Source of the DNA: Planctomycetaceae bacterium
GTDB lineage: Bacteria > Planctomycetota > Planctomycetia > Pirellulales > UBA1268
Length of the DNA: 44,831 bases
Assembly (NCBI GenBank): GCA_947459185.1
Contig: CANHCU010000017.1
Coordinates: forward strand, 1 to 44,831
Direction of reading: 5' to 3'
Of the stretch, positions 33,989-42,834 are shown piece after piece. The number at the start of each line of letters is the position of its first letter. Position 1 is the first letter of the stretch. The translations under genes and the position numbers were made by a program. Below the pieces are notes generated by a model. That model was not told where the DNA came from. It saw nothing but the letters and a program-made list of their open reading frames with translations, and did not search any database.

Positions 33989-34888
33989 ATGGCTCGCCTG
34001 TCGCTCCTCATCCTGCTGTTGGCCGTCGCGTGTGCCACCACCGTGCGCGGACAGGAAATCCTGCCTGCGCCGCCTGCCGCGCAGCCCAATCCGTTCACCG
34101 CGCTCCCCGCCGGAACGGTGATCGGCCCCTCGGGCCCGGTCGTGCCCGGACCACCACCTGCACCGAAAAATGCGGCGGTCATCCCGCCTCTCGACGCAGA
34201 GACCGTCTGGTCCCAGATGGTTGACGTTGCAGACGACTACTTCAAGATCGCGGCGGAGCAGCGGGTGGTGTTTTCCAATGGCGTGCCCTCTGAGGGCCGC
34301 ATCGACACCTTCCCGCAGACAGGCTCGACGCTGCTCGAACCATGGCGGGGCGATTCCATCGGCTTCCGCGAGCGGCTCGAGGCCACCCTGCAGTCGATCA
34401 GGCGGATTGGCACGATTCGGCTCAGCCCCGACCCGGGCGGATGGCGGGTCGAGGTGGTGGTACAGAAGGAATTGGAAAACATGCCAAGGCCCATGATGGC
34501 CACCACTGGCGGTGCGTCTTTTCGCAACGACGACTCGCTCTACCGCTACGGCACGCCGCTCCCCACGCTGGGCCAGCAGGTGGGCGATCAGCCACGACCG
34601 GTCGCCGCCCCCACCCCGAATCTCGGCTGGATTCCGCTCGGCCGTGATCCGCTCCTCGAACAGCGAATGCTGTCGAAGCTGCTCGCCAAACTTGGCGTGA
34701 CCGCCGTGCCGCAGGCGGAGCCCTACTACCAGCCGCCTGATGGCAGCACGGTCGGCCCCGCAGCCATGCCCGCCGCGGCAGGCGGCCCTGTCTTCGGCGC
34801 CCCGATCCCGCCGGAGCAGTTGCCGCCCGGCGCCGTCATCGCCCCCGGTCCGCCGGTGCCGGTCGAATCGCTGCCGCTACCGAAGTGA
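33989..34888 (+). CDS. Secreted Pro-rich protein of unknown function
   Basis: A 299-residue protein with a clear signal peptide (LSLLILLLAVACATTVRG). The first 70 mature residues are Pro/Ala-rich and likely disordered. A central domain follows (ETVWSQMVDVADDYFKIAAEQRVVF, DSIGFRERLEATLQSIRRIGTIRLSP, WRVEVVVQKELENMPRP), and the C-terminus returns to Pro-rich sequence (PPEQLPPGAVIAPGPPVPVE). The Cys in AVACATT could be a lipobox but lacks the usual residues. The central domain looks conserved and might bind a partner at the cell surface. I do not recognise the family. A bidirectional inverted repeat follows the stop. Confidence 0.65.
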   Translation: MARLSLLILLLAVACATTVRGQEILPAPPAAQPNPFTALPAGTVIGPSGPVVPGPPPAPKNAAVIPPLDAETVWSQMVDVADDYFKIAAEQRVVFSNGVPSEGRIDTFPQTGSTLLEPWRGDSIGFRERLEATLQSIRRIGTIRLSPDPGGWRVEVVVQKELENMPRPMMATTGGASFRNDDSLYRYGTPLPTLGQQVGDQPRPVAAPTPNLGWIPLGRDPLLEQRMLSKLLAKLGVTAVPQAEPYYQPPDGSTVGPAAMPAAAGGPVFGAPIPPEQLPPGAVIAPGPPVPVESLPLPK

Positions 34889-34908
34889 AGCGATCCCTCG
34901 TGGCGGCA

Positions 34909-34957
34909 AGTTTTCAACTTGTCCGTGCCTCGCCATCGATTCCACAAGTTAAAAACT
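34909..34957. terminator. Bidirectional terminator-like inverted repeat
   Basis: AGTTTTCAACTTGT (34909-34922) and ACAAGTTAAAAACT (34944-34957) form a 14-bp inverted repeat with one mismatch around a 21-bp loop. The outer flanks (CTCGTGGCGGCA and CGTGGCCACGACGAG) extend the symmetry in part. It lies between two convergent genes, the secreted protein at 33989 and ilvD, and has A/T-rich stem ends on both strands. Confidence 0.6.
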
Positions 34958-35015
34958 CGTGGCCACGACGAGAGCAGCGGCTACGACGAGACCCTCCACC
35001 ACGAAAACTGTCCGC

Positions 35016-36713
35016 CTATTCGTCGGTCACGCAGCCCCGTGAGGCGGGGGCCACGCAGCGGATGTACTTCGCGAGGATTCCTCGGGTGGCCTTGAGCGGC
35101 GGCGCCTCCCATTGGCTACGGCGACGGCGGAGTTCATCCTCCGACACCTCCACGTCGATCGAGGCGGTGTCGGCGTCGATCACGACCACGTCGCCGTCGC
35201 ACACGATCGCGATCGGTCCGCCGTCCTGCGCCTCGGGCACGACGTGCCCCACGATGAAACCGTGCGACCCGCCCGAAAACCGTCCGTCGGTGATGAGGGC
35301 CACATCGTTGCCAAGTCCCGCTCCTACCAGCGCTGACGTGGGCGTGAGCATCTCGGGCATCCCCGGCCCACCCTTCGGCCCCTCATAGCGGATGATCACG
35401 ACATCACCACGCTGGATCGCCCCCTGTTCGAGCGCCGCCAGCATCGCCTCCTCGCTGTCGAACACGCGGGCCGGTCCACGGAATCGCGAGCCTTCCTTGC
35501 CGGTGATCTTGGCCACCGCACTGCCGGGCGCGAGGTTGCCATGGAGGATCGTAATGTGGCCGGTTGGCTTGATCGGATGCTCCACCGGCTGAATGATCTT
35601 CTGTCCCGCGGCGAGCCCCTTGCTCGAGGCGAGATTTTCCGCCAGCGTTTTGCCGGTGACCGTCATGCAGTCGCCGTCGAGCAGGCCCTTGTCGAGCAGA
35701 TACTTCATCAGGCCGCTGGTGCCGCCGATCGAGTGGAGGTCTTCCTGCACGAACTTGCCGCTCGGCTTGAGATCGGCGATGTAGGGCACCCGCCGCGACA
35801 CCCGTTGGAAGTCGGCTGGGTCGAGCGGCACGTTCACCGCGCGGGCCATGGCGATCAGGTGGAGCACGGCGTTGGTCGAGCCGCCGAGCGCCATCACCGT
35901 GACGATGGCATTTTCGAAGCTGCGACGGGTCATGATGTCGCGGGGCTTGAGGTCCAGTTCCAGGAGCCGACGGATCGCCGCTCCCGCCCGCTGGCACTCG
36001 TCGAGTTTGTCGGCGTTTTCCGCCGGGATCGAGGCGCTGTCGGGCAACGCCATTCCCAGGGCCTCGATCGCCGTGGCCATCGTGTTGGCGGTGTACATGC
36101 CGCCGCAGGCGCCGGCGCCGGGGCAGGACTTCCTCACGATTTCGCTCCGGCGGGAGTCGTCGATCCGACCTGCGACATACTCTCCGTAGCACTGGAATGC
36201 CGACACGATGTCGAGCGCGGTGCCGTCGGCCAAGTGGCCGGGGCGAATCGTGCCACCGTAGACCATCAGGGCGGGGCGGTTGAGCCGGCCCATGGCGATC
36301 AGGCAGCCCGGCATGTTCTTGTCGCAGCCTGGAATGGCCACCAGGCCGTCATACCACTGGGCCTGCATGACCGTCTCGATCGAGTCGGCGATGACGTCGC
36401 GGGACGGCAGCGAGAAGCTCATGCCGTCGGTGCCCATCGAGATGCCGTCGCTGACGCCGATCGTGTTGAACCGCATCCCGACCATTCCGGCAGCCGCCAC
36501 GCCCTCGCGGACCCGGGCCGCCAGTTTGTCGAGATGCATGTTGCAGGTATTCCCCTCGTACCACATGCTGGCGATGCCAACCTGCGGCTTGTCGAGGTCG
36601 GCTGGCTGAAGGCCGGTGCCCAGAAGCATGGCCTGCGATGCCCCCTGCGAACGGGGCTGGGTGATCCGGGAGCTGTAGCGATTCAGGATGGTGGTAGCGG
36701 TCGTGTTGGGCAT
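35016..36713 (-). CDS. ilvD: Dihydroxy-acid dehydratase
   Basis: IlvD dehydrates dihydroxyisovalerate and dihydroxymethylvalerate in valine, isoleucine and leucine synthesis. It needs an iron-sulfur cluster. The 565-residue protein has the three cluster cysteines in YEGNTCNMH (Cys57), GCDKNMPGC (Cys130) and [14 protein letters not shown] (Cys203), plus [22 protein letters not shown] and [16 protein letters not shown]. The ATG at 36713 has AAGGA seven bases upstream. A longer frame to 36908 lies on top of the divergent HAD gene and is not family-like. A TATTCT box at 36738-36743 on the minus strand may be its -10. No ilv or leu gene is adjacent. Confidence 0.97.
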   Translation of the reverse strand: MPNTTATTILNRYSSRITQPRSQGASQAMLLGTGLQPADLDKPQVGIASMWYEGNTCNMHLDKLAARVREGVAAAGMVGMRFNTIGVSDGISMGTDGMSFSLPSRDVIADSIETVMQAQWYDGLVAIPGCDKNMPGCLIAMGRLNRPALMVYGGTIRPGHLADGTALDIVSAFQCYGEYVAGRIDDSRRSEIVRKSCPGAGACGGMYTANTMATAIEALGMALPDSASIPAENADKLDECQRAGAAIRRLLELDLKPRDIMTRRSFENAIVTVMALGGSTNAVLHLIAMARAVNVPLDPADFQRVSRRVPYIADLKPSGKFVQEDLHSIGGTSGLMKYLLDKGLLDGDCMTVTGKTLAENLASSKGLAAGQKIIQPVEHPIKPTGHITILHGNLAPGSAVAKITGKEGSRFRGPARVFDSEEAMLAALEQGAIQRGDVVIIRYEGPKGGPGMPEMLTPTSALVGAGLGNDVALITDGRFSGGSHGFIVGHVVPEAQDGGPIAIVCDGDVVVIDADTASIDVEVSEDELRRRRSQWEAPPLKATRGILAKYIRCVAPASRGCVTDE

Positions 36714-36780
36714 GGCGTTTTCCTTCGGGTTTCGTGCAGAATAGTTTCCACGGCCCCCGTTTGAAAGGTGCAGGTGAAAG

Positions 36781-37413
36781 GTGCTGGAACTGGTGCGTCC
36801 TGAATTCGTCTTTCTCGACATGGGCAACGTCATCGTGTCGTTCGACCGTGACCGGTCCTTCCGGCAGATGGCCGAGGTCAGCGGTGGCGACCCGGAGGCC
36901 ATCCGCACCGAGGTGATGGAGGGGGGGCTGCACGACCGGATCGAACGCGGCGAGCTCGACTGGCCGGAGTTTCACCGCGAGTTTTCCCGACGCACCGGCA
37001 CGACCTCCGATCCCGGAGCGCTGGCTCATGCCGCCAGCGACATGTTCGCCCTCAAGATCGACATGTTGCCGGTGATCGCCGGTCTGGAGCGGACCGGCTG
37101 CGGTCTCGGCATTCTCTCCAACACCTGCGGACCGCACTGGGATCACCTGCTCGCACAGCGGTACTCCGTGCTGCCCGGCAATTTCCAGCAGATCATCCTC
37201 AGCCATGAGGTGCGGGCGACCAAGCCGGGGCCTGACATCTACCGACTGGCGGCGGAGCGGGTCGGCCTGCCCCCCGAGCGGATCTTCTTCTGCGACGACA
37301 TTCCCGCGCATGTCGAGGCCGCCCGCGCCGCCGGCTGGCAGGCCGAGGTCTTCGCCTCGGCCGCGGGACTGATCGATGCGCTCGATCGCCGGGGGCTGAA
37401 GTTGGGGCTCTGA
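36781..37413 (+). CDS. HAD-superfamily hydrolase (YihX-like)
   Basis: A 210-residue phosphatase-type HAD hydrolase. Motif I reads [14 protein letters not shown] with the nucleophile Asp13; the second acidic residue is replaced by Gly, as in YihX-like proteins (FDLGNVI). Motif II is the SNT in [11 protein letters not shown], motif III is the Lys of ATKPGPDIY, and motif IV is [14 protein letters not shown] helical cap of about 75 residues sits between motifs I and II. A sugar-phosphate phosphatase role is likely for this subfamily, but the substrate is unknown. The start is GTG at 36781, with AAAGG before it. It is divergent from ilvD with 67 bp between the starts. Confidence 0.88.
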   Translation: MLELVRPEFVFLDMGNVIVSFDRDRSFRQMAEVSGGDPEAIRTEVMEGGLHDRIERGELDWPEFHREFSRRTGTTSDPGALAHAASDMFALKIDMLPVIAGLERTGCGLGILSNTCGPHWDHLLAQRYSVLPGNFQQIILSHEVRATKPGPDIYRLAAERVGLPPERIFFCDDIPAHVEAARAAGWQAEVFASAAGLIDALDRRGLKLGL

Positions 37414-37430
37414 GCGTCGGAATCTGGAAG

Positions 37431-37590
37431 ATCCCCCGGCTCGCGCCGGGGGCTTGTATGCAGCCATACAAGCCCTGAGCGCAAGCGACGGGATCTTCCG
37501 GTCGCGATCCCCCGGCTCGCGATCCCCCGGCTCGCGCCGGGGGCTTGTATGCGTTCATACAAGCCCGAAGCGTCAGCGCCGGGATGATCC
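37431..37590. repeat. Tandem palindromic repeats between convergent genes
   Basis: Two related units of about 65 bp, joined by a short duplicated spacer. Each has CCCCCGGC-TCGC-GCCGGGGG (37433-37452 and 37524-37543) followed at once by a second hairpin, GGCTTGTATG-CAGC-CATACAAGCC (37451-37474) in the first unit and GGGCTTGTATG-CGTT-CATACAAGCCC (37541-37566) in the second. Each second hairpin continues into the core AAGCCCTGAGCGCAAGCGAC or its relative AAGCCCGAAGCGTCAGCGCC. The same core recurs between trxA and the sigma gene and at 33823. The last bases overlap the 3' end of the glutaredoxin-like gene. Confidence 0.8.
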
Positions 37591-37818
37591 CGCCGAATTC
37601 AAAAGACGAACCAAAGCGGGCTCGTCGAAACGGCCCTCCATCACGACCGTGCCGTCGGCCGTGAGCACCGGCACGCGGAGGCCATAACGCTGCTGCAGGA
37701 GGGGATCGGCATCGACGTCGAGGATTTCCACGGCCGCTGACCGGCCATGTGCCGCCACCATATCCTCCGCCGCCTCACACAGATGGCAGCCGCGACGCGT
37801 ATAGAGCAACATCGCCAT
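37573..37818 (-). CDS. Glutaredoxin-like small redox protein
   Basis: An 81-residue protein with YTRRGCHLCEAAEDMV, a CxxC active site (Cys11 and Cys14) at the N-terminal end of a helix as in glutaredoxin-like proteins, then VEILDVDADPLLQQRYGLRVPVL with a cis-Pro motif (VPVL), and DGTVVMEGRFDEPALVRLL at the end. This is the order of a glutaredoxin fold. Its partner is unknown. The start at 37818 was chosen because homology begins at the next residues; ATGs at 37812 and 37839 are in frame. Its 3' end overlaps the intergenic palindromic repeat. It is divergent from the kinase gene. Confidence 0.8.
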   Translation of the reverse strand: MAMLLYTRRGCHLCEAAEDMVAAHGRSAAVEILDVDADPLLQQRYGLRVPVLTADGTVVMEGRFDEPALVRLLNSAGSSRR

Positions 37819-37954
37819 GTTTCCGATAGGATACAGCATGGATTTGGATGTGTCAGCCAGGTGACGGGCGTCCGCAGGCCTCCGGGCTCGGCCGTTCCTG
37901 CCCACGGGCACCGTGCCCCGCCCATCCGTCCCGTTCACCCCGACCCGACCTCCC

Positions 37955-39835
37955 ATGTCTGATCCCGCTCCAACGCCTGTCCAGACGATGGACGAATTCC
38001 TCCGCGTCGCGATGGCGAGTGGTCTGGTTGACGCGGACCGACTCGACGAGGCGGTCGCGGCCTGGACGGACGGAACCGGGAAGGGGATCACCGGTCCGGT
38101 TCCAGAGGCCTGCATTCAGGCGATCATCGACCGGGGGTTGCTGACCAGCTGGCAGATGGAGCAGCTTCGCAAGGGGCGGCACAAGGGGTTTGTGCTCGGC
38201 AAGTACAAGCTCTTGCGGCTGCTCGGGGCGGGGGGAATGAGCAGCGTCTACCTCGCAGAACACATGACGCTCCACAACAAGGTGGCGATCAAGGTGCTGC
38301 CGGTGAAGCGGGTCGATCAGACCTCCTACCTGGCGCGATTCGAGCGCGAGGCTCAGTCATCGGCCCGGCTCAATCATCCCCACATCGCCCGAGCGTTCGA
38401 CCTCGACACGTCGGGGTCGATTCACTTCATCGTGATGGAATACATCGACGGCATCGACCTCTACGCCCGGGTGAAGCAGGATGGGCCGCTGCCGGTCCGC
38501 GATGCCGCCGATTTCATCCGGCAGGCGGCACTCGGCCTCCACCACGCGCACGAAGAGGGGCTCGTGCACCGCGACATCAAGCCGGCCAACCTGATGGTTG
38601 ACAAGCGCGGCCATGTGAAGATCCTCGATCTCGGGCTGGCCCTGGCGAATGACGACGAAGAGGCCTCGCTCACCAAGGAACACGACGAAAAGGTGCTGGG
38701 CACGGCAGACTACCTCTCGCCGGAACAGGCCCGCGACAGCCACAAGGCCGACAGACGGTCCGACATCTACTCGCTGGGGTGCACGCTCTACTACCTACTC
38801 GTGGGCAAGGCGCCCTTCGCAAAGGGATCGCTGGCCGAACGCATCCGCGCCCACATGAACGAGCCCGCGCCCAATCTGCTCGACGCGCGGCCCGATGCGC
38901 CTGCCGCGATCGTGGAACTCTACTTCCGGATGATGGAGAAGCACCCCGACGCCCGTCAGCAGACCGCTCAGGAGGTGGCCGACTCGCTCGCGGCGTGGCT
39001 GACCGCGACGGCCGCTGCGGCCGGCCGGCAGCGACCGGAAGTGCCACAGCGCCCCTCGCTCCGGCGGTCCGCCTCCGGCACGCCTCCTCGCCGCACGGGG
39101 GACTCCGTCGTGCCGCGGGCCGCTATGACACCGGCGGCTCCGGTGAACCGGAGCGGCGCAGACAGCGGGTCTGGCGGCGGGGCAGGGAGTGGCTCGGGCA
39201 GCAGTTCTGGAATTGGCTCGACGCCGGGGTCGGCCATCGACCTCCATTCGCTCGCCCTCACTCCGCCGCCATCGAGCGGATCGCGTTCTACGGGCCGGTT
39301 CCCAGCCGTGCCGCCGACTGCTGCCGACCCGTCCAATGAGGCCGGCGGTATTGTCATCAACACCAGTCCCTCTCCGCTTCCTGGCTCGGGCAGGGCAAGC
39401 GTCGGCAGCATTCGGCGTCCGATGGCACCGCTGCCCGCCGCGAAACGGGGCACTCCCGAGCCGGCCCCCCCCCGGGGCTCGTGGCTGTCGCGTCGGTACG
39501 CCGGTCTGCCACTCCTGGTCTGGCTGGCCAGCGGGCTGCTGCTGGCCAGCGGGCTGCTGGTGGGCGGCTGGCTGTGGCTGGGCCGCCCGGGCCAGCAAGC
39601 CACAGGGGATGACATGACGGAGGCGACTGACATGCCTGCCGGCGCCGATGCTTCCGCTGCGGAGGAGCCGATCGTAGAGTCAAAGCCAAGGGCTGATGCA
39701 AAAAAGAAGCTGCCGCCAAAGCCGACGAGCAGGCCGCCCATGCGAAACAAAAAAGCGAAGCCGACAGATGAGTCCTCCGGCCCCAGCCCGCTCGACGGCC
39801 TCGACAAGCTCGGCCCGGACGCGAGCGGCACGTAG
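37955..39835 (+). CDS. Membrane-anchored Ser/Thr protein kinase
   Basis: A 626-residue kinase. Residues 1-82 form an N-terminal helical domain ending in IDRGLLTSWQMEQLRKGRHKGF, the pattern that precedes the kinase domain in many planctomycete kinases. The kinase domain has LGAGGMSSVYLAEH (glycine loop), VAIKVLP with Lys113, VHRDIKPANL with catalytic Asp207, DLG (225-227) in place of DFG, GTADYLSPEQ and DRRSDIYSLGCTLYYLLVG. A long Pro/Ser/Gly-rich linker leads to one membrane helix (about 517-542, built on the 18-bp DNA repeat at 39524-39559), then a charged tail on the far side. The ATG at 37955 was preferred to a GTG at 37913. The tail carries no PASTA or sensory domain, so its signal is unknown. 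Confidence 0.9.
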   Translation: MSDPAPTPVQTMDEFLRVAMASGLVDADRLDEAVAAWTDGTGKGITGPVPEACIQAIIDRGLLTSWQMEQLRKGRHKGFVLGKYKLLRLLGAGGMSSVYLAEHMTLHNKVAIKVLPVKRVDQTSYLARFEREAQSSARLNHPHIARAFDLDTSGSIHFIVMEYIDGIDLYARVKQDGPLPVRDAADFIRQAALGLHHAHEEGLVHRDIKPANLMVDKRGHVKILDLGLALANDDEEASLTKEHDEKVLGTADYLSPEQARDSHKADRRSDIYSLGCTLYYLLVGKAPFAKGSLAERIRAHMNEPAPNLLDARPDAPAAIVELYFRMMEKHPDARQQTAQEVADSLAAWLTATAAAAGRQRPEVPQRPSLRRSASGTPPRRTGDSVVPRAAMTPAAPVNRSGADSGSGGGAGSGSGSSSGIGSTPGSAIDLHSLALTPPPSSGSRSTGRFPAVPPTAADPSNEAGGIVINTSPSPLPGSGRASVGSIRRPMAPLPAAKRGTPEPAPPRGSWLSRRYAGLPLLVWLASGLLLASGLLVGGWLWLGRPGQQATGDDMTEATDMPAGADASAAEEPIVESKPRADAKKKLPPKPTSRPPMRNKKAKPTDESSGPSPLDGLDKLGPDASGT

Positions 39836-40606
39836 TCACTCTGCCGGCGTGATCCGCCAAGGGCTCGCAGCAAGTGACTCGAGGCTGCCCCGATGGGTGA
39901 GGTCGTAGTCGAGCGGAGTGAGCGTGACCTTCCCGGCGGCGAGGGCCGTCACGTCCGACTCGTGCGGTGACGGCGGGGGCGGCGGATCGTTCGTGGCCCA
40001 GTAGTACGAGCGGCCCCGGGGATCGACCCGCCGCTCGAAGGCCTCGCCGTAGCGGGCGATGCTCATCGGCACGACCCGCAGTTCCGGCGTGCCGCGGAGG
40101 GCTCGCGTCGGGATGTTGACGTTGTAGAGGCTGCCCGCCGGCGGCTGGCGGGCGAGCAGCCCGGCCAGCACCTCCGCGGCAATCTCGGCGGCACGGGCAT
40201 AGTCGGCATGTTCGTCCCACTCGAGCGACACCGCGATGCTCGTGATGCCGAAGAACGCCCCTTCGATGGCCGCGGCCACCGTGCCGGAGTAGAGCACGTT
40301 GATACCGGCATTGAGACCGCTGTTGATTCCGCTGACGACCAGGTCGGGCCGCCTTGGGCAGAACTCGGAGATGCCGAGTTTGACGGCGTCGGCCGGACTG
40401 CCGTCAACCGCCCAGCCGCGACTCCGCGGGCCGTCGAAGATCTCTTTCGCGGTGAGAGGGGTGAGAAACGTGATCGCATGCCCCACACCGCTCTGCTCCG
40501 TCGATGGGGCGACCACGGCCACATCACCGAGCCGCCGCAGGGCCCGCTCGAGGGCCGCCAGACCGGGGGCAAAGATTCCGTCGTCATTGGTGAGCAGGGT
40601 CAGCAT
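39836..40606 (-). CDS. surE: 5'-nucleotidase SurE
   Basis: SurE is a metal-dependent nucleotidase that removes phosphate from 5'- and 3'-nucleotides and exopolyphosphate. The 256-residue protein begins LTLLTNDDGIFAPG (metal-binding Asp8 and Asp9), has VAPSTEQSGVGHAITF, AVDGSPADAVKLG, VSGINSGLNAGINVLYSGTVAAAIEG and LYNVNIP. The start at 40606 fits the family length; an ATG at 40618 is also possible and neither has a clear ribosome site. Its stop directly abuts the kinase stop on the other strand, with no base between, so transcription from both sides meets here. It is divergent from guaA. Confidence 0.94.
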   Translation of the reverse strand: MLTLLTNDDGIFAPGLAALERALRRLGDVAVVAPSTEQSGVGHAITFLTPLTAKEIFDGPRSRGWAVDGSPADAVKLGISEFCPRRPDLVVSGINSGLNAGINVLYSGTVAAAIEGAFFGITSIAVSLEWDEHADYARAAEIAAEVLAGLLARQPPAGSLYNVNIPTRALRGTPELRVVPMSIARYGEAFERRVDPRGRSYYWATNDPPPPPSPHESDVTALAAGKVTLTPLDYDLTHRGSLESLAASPWRITPAE

Positions 40607-40729
40607 GGGAGTAAACATGTGGGGAGGGAAGGGACTGGAACAAGAGTCGCTCCATCGCTGGCCGAAACTATAGCAGGCCCCAAAAAAAGCCGCGGATGCA
40701 GGCAGTGTTTCCAACCGCCACGGGAGCCC

Positions 40730-40735
40730 TATACT
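40730..40735 (+). promoter_or_regulatory. guaA: Candidate -10 box of guaA
   Basis: TATACT, 35 bases before the ATG at 40771, which would give a leader of about 28 nt. The -35 region near 40706 (TGTTTC) is weak. Confidence 0.4.
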
Positions 40736-40770
40736 GGCGCGCTTTTCCGCCCCGCATCCTCGAGCCCGCC

Positions 40771-42369
40771 ATGCCAGCGTCTCCCGCCTCCAGCACCACG
40801 TCTCGACAATCGTCGCCCGGCACCTCCCAACAGGCGGAGCGGGTGCTGGTGCTCGACTTCGGCTCTCAATACGCCCAGCTGATCGCCCGCCGCGTCCGCG
40901 AGCAGCATGTCTATTGCGAGATCGTCCGTCACGACGTCACCGCAGAACGCATCCGAGCCCTTGCCCCCAAAGGCATCATTCTCTCGGGTGGGCCGTCGAG
41001 CGTGTACGACTCTGGCGCCCCGCGATGCGATCCCGGCATCTTCCGCCTGGGCATCCCCGTGCTCGGCATCTGCTACGGCATGCAGTTGGCCTGCGACGCA
41101 TTGGGCGGCCACGTGGGGCGGGCGCAGTCACGCGAATATGGCCGCGCCACCTGCGAGGTGCTCGAGGCCGACGGGCTCTTCGCCGGCGTGCCCGCCCACA
41201 CCGAGGTGTGGATGAGCCACGGCGATCAGGTCGATGAGGTATCTGGCGATTTTCGGCCGCTGGCTCGCACGGGCACCTGTCCGCTGGCCGCTGTTCGGCA
41301 CAAGACGCTGCCGGTCTACGGCCTTCAATTCCATCCGGAGGTCACCCACACGCCCGCCGGCGGCACGATCCTGAAGAACTTCCTCACGGCGGCCTGCGGC
41401 TGCTCCGGCTCCTGGCGACTCGAGGACTTCGCCCAGAGCGTCATCGCCGATCTGCGGCGGCGGGTCGGCAGCGACCGGGTCATCTGCGGCCTCTCCGGGG
41501 GCGTTGACTCGGCGGTGGTAGCCGCTCTCCTGTCGCGTGCGATTGGCGACCAGCTCTCCTGCATCCTGGTGGACAACGGCCTGCTGCGGAAGAATGAGGC
41601 CGCCGCCGTGATCGATGAGTTTCAGACGCATTTCAAGACCGATCTGCACGTCGTGCCGGCGGAGCAGAAATTCCTCGATGACCTGGCTGGCATCACCGAG
41701 CCGCAGGAGAAGCGAAAGCGAATCGGCAAGGCGTTCATCGAGTGTTTTTCCGACGAGGCCAGCAAAATCAAAGGGGCCAAGTTTCTTGCGCAGGGCACGC
41801 TCTATCCCGACGTGATCGAGAGCGGCGCCGCCCCCGACGGGCCGGCCGCCACGATCAAGCTCCACCACAACGTGGGCGGGCTGCCGGACGATCTGGAATT
41901 CGAACTGATCGAGCCGCTGCGGGATCTTTTCAAGGACGAGGTTCGGGCCTTGGGGCTCCAACTGGGCCTGCCTGAACGGATCGTCTGGCGGCATCCGTTT
42001 CCGGGGCCCGGTCTGGCCGTGCGGTGTCTGGGGGAGGTCACGAAGCCCCGTCTGGCCACGCTCCGCGAGGCGGATGCGATCGTGCTCGAGGAAATTGAAC
42101 GGGCCGGACTGATGCGGAAGATCTCGCAGGCTTTCGCCGTGCTGCTGCCGGTGCAGAGCGTGGGCGTGATGGGGGATGCCCGGACCTACGACGACGTGCT
42201 CGCCGTGCGGGCCGTAGAGACCGAAGACTTCATGACGGCCGATTGGAGCCACCTCCCCTACGAGGTGCTGGCCAGGATCTCCACGCGGGTGATCAACGAG
42301 GTGCGGGGCATCAACCGTGTCGTCTACGACATCTCGTCGAAGCCACCGGCCACGATCGAGTGGGAGTGA
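40771..42369 (+). CDS. guaA: GMP synthase (glutamine-hydrolysing)
   Basis: GuaA converts XMP to GMP with ATP and glutamine. The 532-residue protein carries a class I glutamine amidotransferase domain ([25 protein letters not shown] with catalytic Cys101, FHPEVTHTP), an ATP-pyrophosphatase domain ([17 protein letters not shown]), and the C-terminal dimerisation domain ([16 protein letters not shown], ending in [12 protein letters not shown]). A Ser/Pro-rich N-terminal extension of about 24 residues precedes the fold and is not family-typical. The ATG at 40771 has no strong ribosome site; a start just before VLVLDF is a possibility if the extension is not translated. The gene stands alone. Confidence 0.96.
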   Translation: MPASPASSTTSRQSSPGTSQQAERVLVLDFGSQYAQLIARRVREQHVYCEIVRHDVTAERIRALAPKGIILSGGPSSVYDSGAPRCDPGIFRLGIPVLGICYGMQLACDALGGHVGRAQSREYGRATCEVLEADGLFAGVPAHTEVWMSHGDQVDEVSGDFRPLARTGTCPLAAVRHKTLPVYGLQFHPEVTHTPAGGTILKNFLTAACGCSGSWRLEDFAQSVIADLRRRVGSDRVICGLSGGVDSAVVAALLSRAIGDQLSCILVDNGLLRKNEAAAVIDEFQTHFKTDLHVVPAEQKFLDDLAGITEPQEKRKRIGKAFIECFSDEASKIKGAKFLAQGTLYPDVIESGAAPDGPAATIKLHHNVGGLPDDLEFELIEPLRDLFKDEVRALGLQLGLPERIVWRHPFPGPGLAVRCLGEVTKPRLATLREADAIVLEEIERAGLMRKISQAFAVLLPVQSVGVMGDARTYDDVLAVRAVETEDFMTADWSHLPYEVLARISTRVINEVRGINRVVYDISSKPPATIEWE

Positions 42370-42396
42370 CGGGCCAGGGACACCAGTCCTGTCGAT

Positions 42397-42720
42397 TCAG
42401 CCGCCCGACTTGTGGGTGTATTGCTCACCCCTCATCACCGACACGTCTGACAGCCAAGCGATGATGGCGTAGTGCTCGAAGTATTCGTGCGAGACGTCCT
42501 CAAGAATCTTGGTCGCCACCTCGGTGGGCACGACGAACTCCACCTTGAGCGTCTTGGCGCCGCCGGTCGAGCTGACGTTTCGAGCACTGCGCGAGCCGTG
42601 CCCCGAGACATCGCTGATCGTGTAACCGCTGGCGCCCAACTCCAGGCCGAGTTCGGCTATGTCCTCCATGATCACCGCTTCGCCAACCACCGTCACAAGT
42701 CTCAGGGGATAGAGCTGCAT
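42397..42720 (-). CDS. sbtB: SbtB-like PII-family regulator
   Basis: A 107-residue protein of the PII-like SbtB family, which binds adenyl nucleotides (cAMP, AMP, ADP, ATP) and blocks the bicarbonate transporter SbtA in cyanobacteria. Visible features are LRLVTVVGEAVIMEDIAELG, then GASGYTISDVSGHGSRSARN (the nucleotide-binding loop), KVEFVVPTEVATKIL and YFEHYAIIAWLSDVSVMRGEQ. The cyanobacterial C-terminal extension with a CGPxGC redox loop is missing: the protein ends in YTHKSGG. It follows sbtA on the minus strand after a 114-bp gap that holds three tandem 17-bp repeats. It is probably cytoplasmic and docks onto the SbtA protein. Confidence 0.88.
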   Translation of the reverse strand: MQLYPLRLVTVVGEAVIMEDIAELGLELGASGYTISDVSGHGSRSARNVSSTGGAKTLKVEFVVPTEVATKILEDVSHEYFEHYAIIAWLSDVSVMRGEQYTHKSGG

Positions 42721-42742
42721 GGGGATATTCTCCGGTCGTAGA

Positions 42743-42793
42743 GTTCCATCGTTCGTGGAGTTCCATCGTTCGTGGAGTGCCACTGTTCTTGGG
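42743..42793. repeat. Three tandem 17-bp repeats between sbtA and sbtB
   Basis: GTTCCATCGTTCGTGGA occurs twice without a break (42743-42759 and 42760-42776) and is followed by a degenerate third copy GTGCCACTGTTCTTGGG (42777-42793). The array lies in the 114-bp gap between sbtA and sbtB, close to the sbtB ribosome site on the minus strand. Its role is unknown; it could be a regulator site or a slippage-prone spacer. Confidence 0.8.
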
Positions 42794-42834
42794 CATGGCG
42801 CCAACCGCCACCCACCAGTATTCCTCGGCTCAGA

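Noticed and set aside
37431..37590. CRISPR array
   Set aside because: There are only two main units, each made of hairpins without unique spacers of even length, and no cas genes are nearby. It fits a palindromic repeat element.
40607..40770. Guanine (purine) riboswitch before guaA
   Set aside because: The -10 box at 40730 leaves a leader of only about 30 nt, too short for a purine riboswitch, and no conserved aptamer bases are seen.
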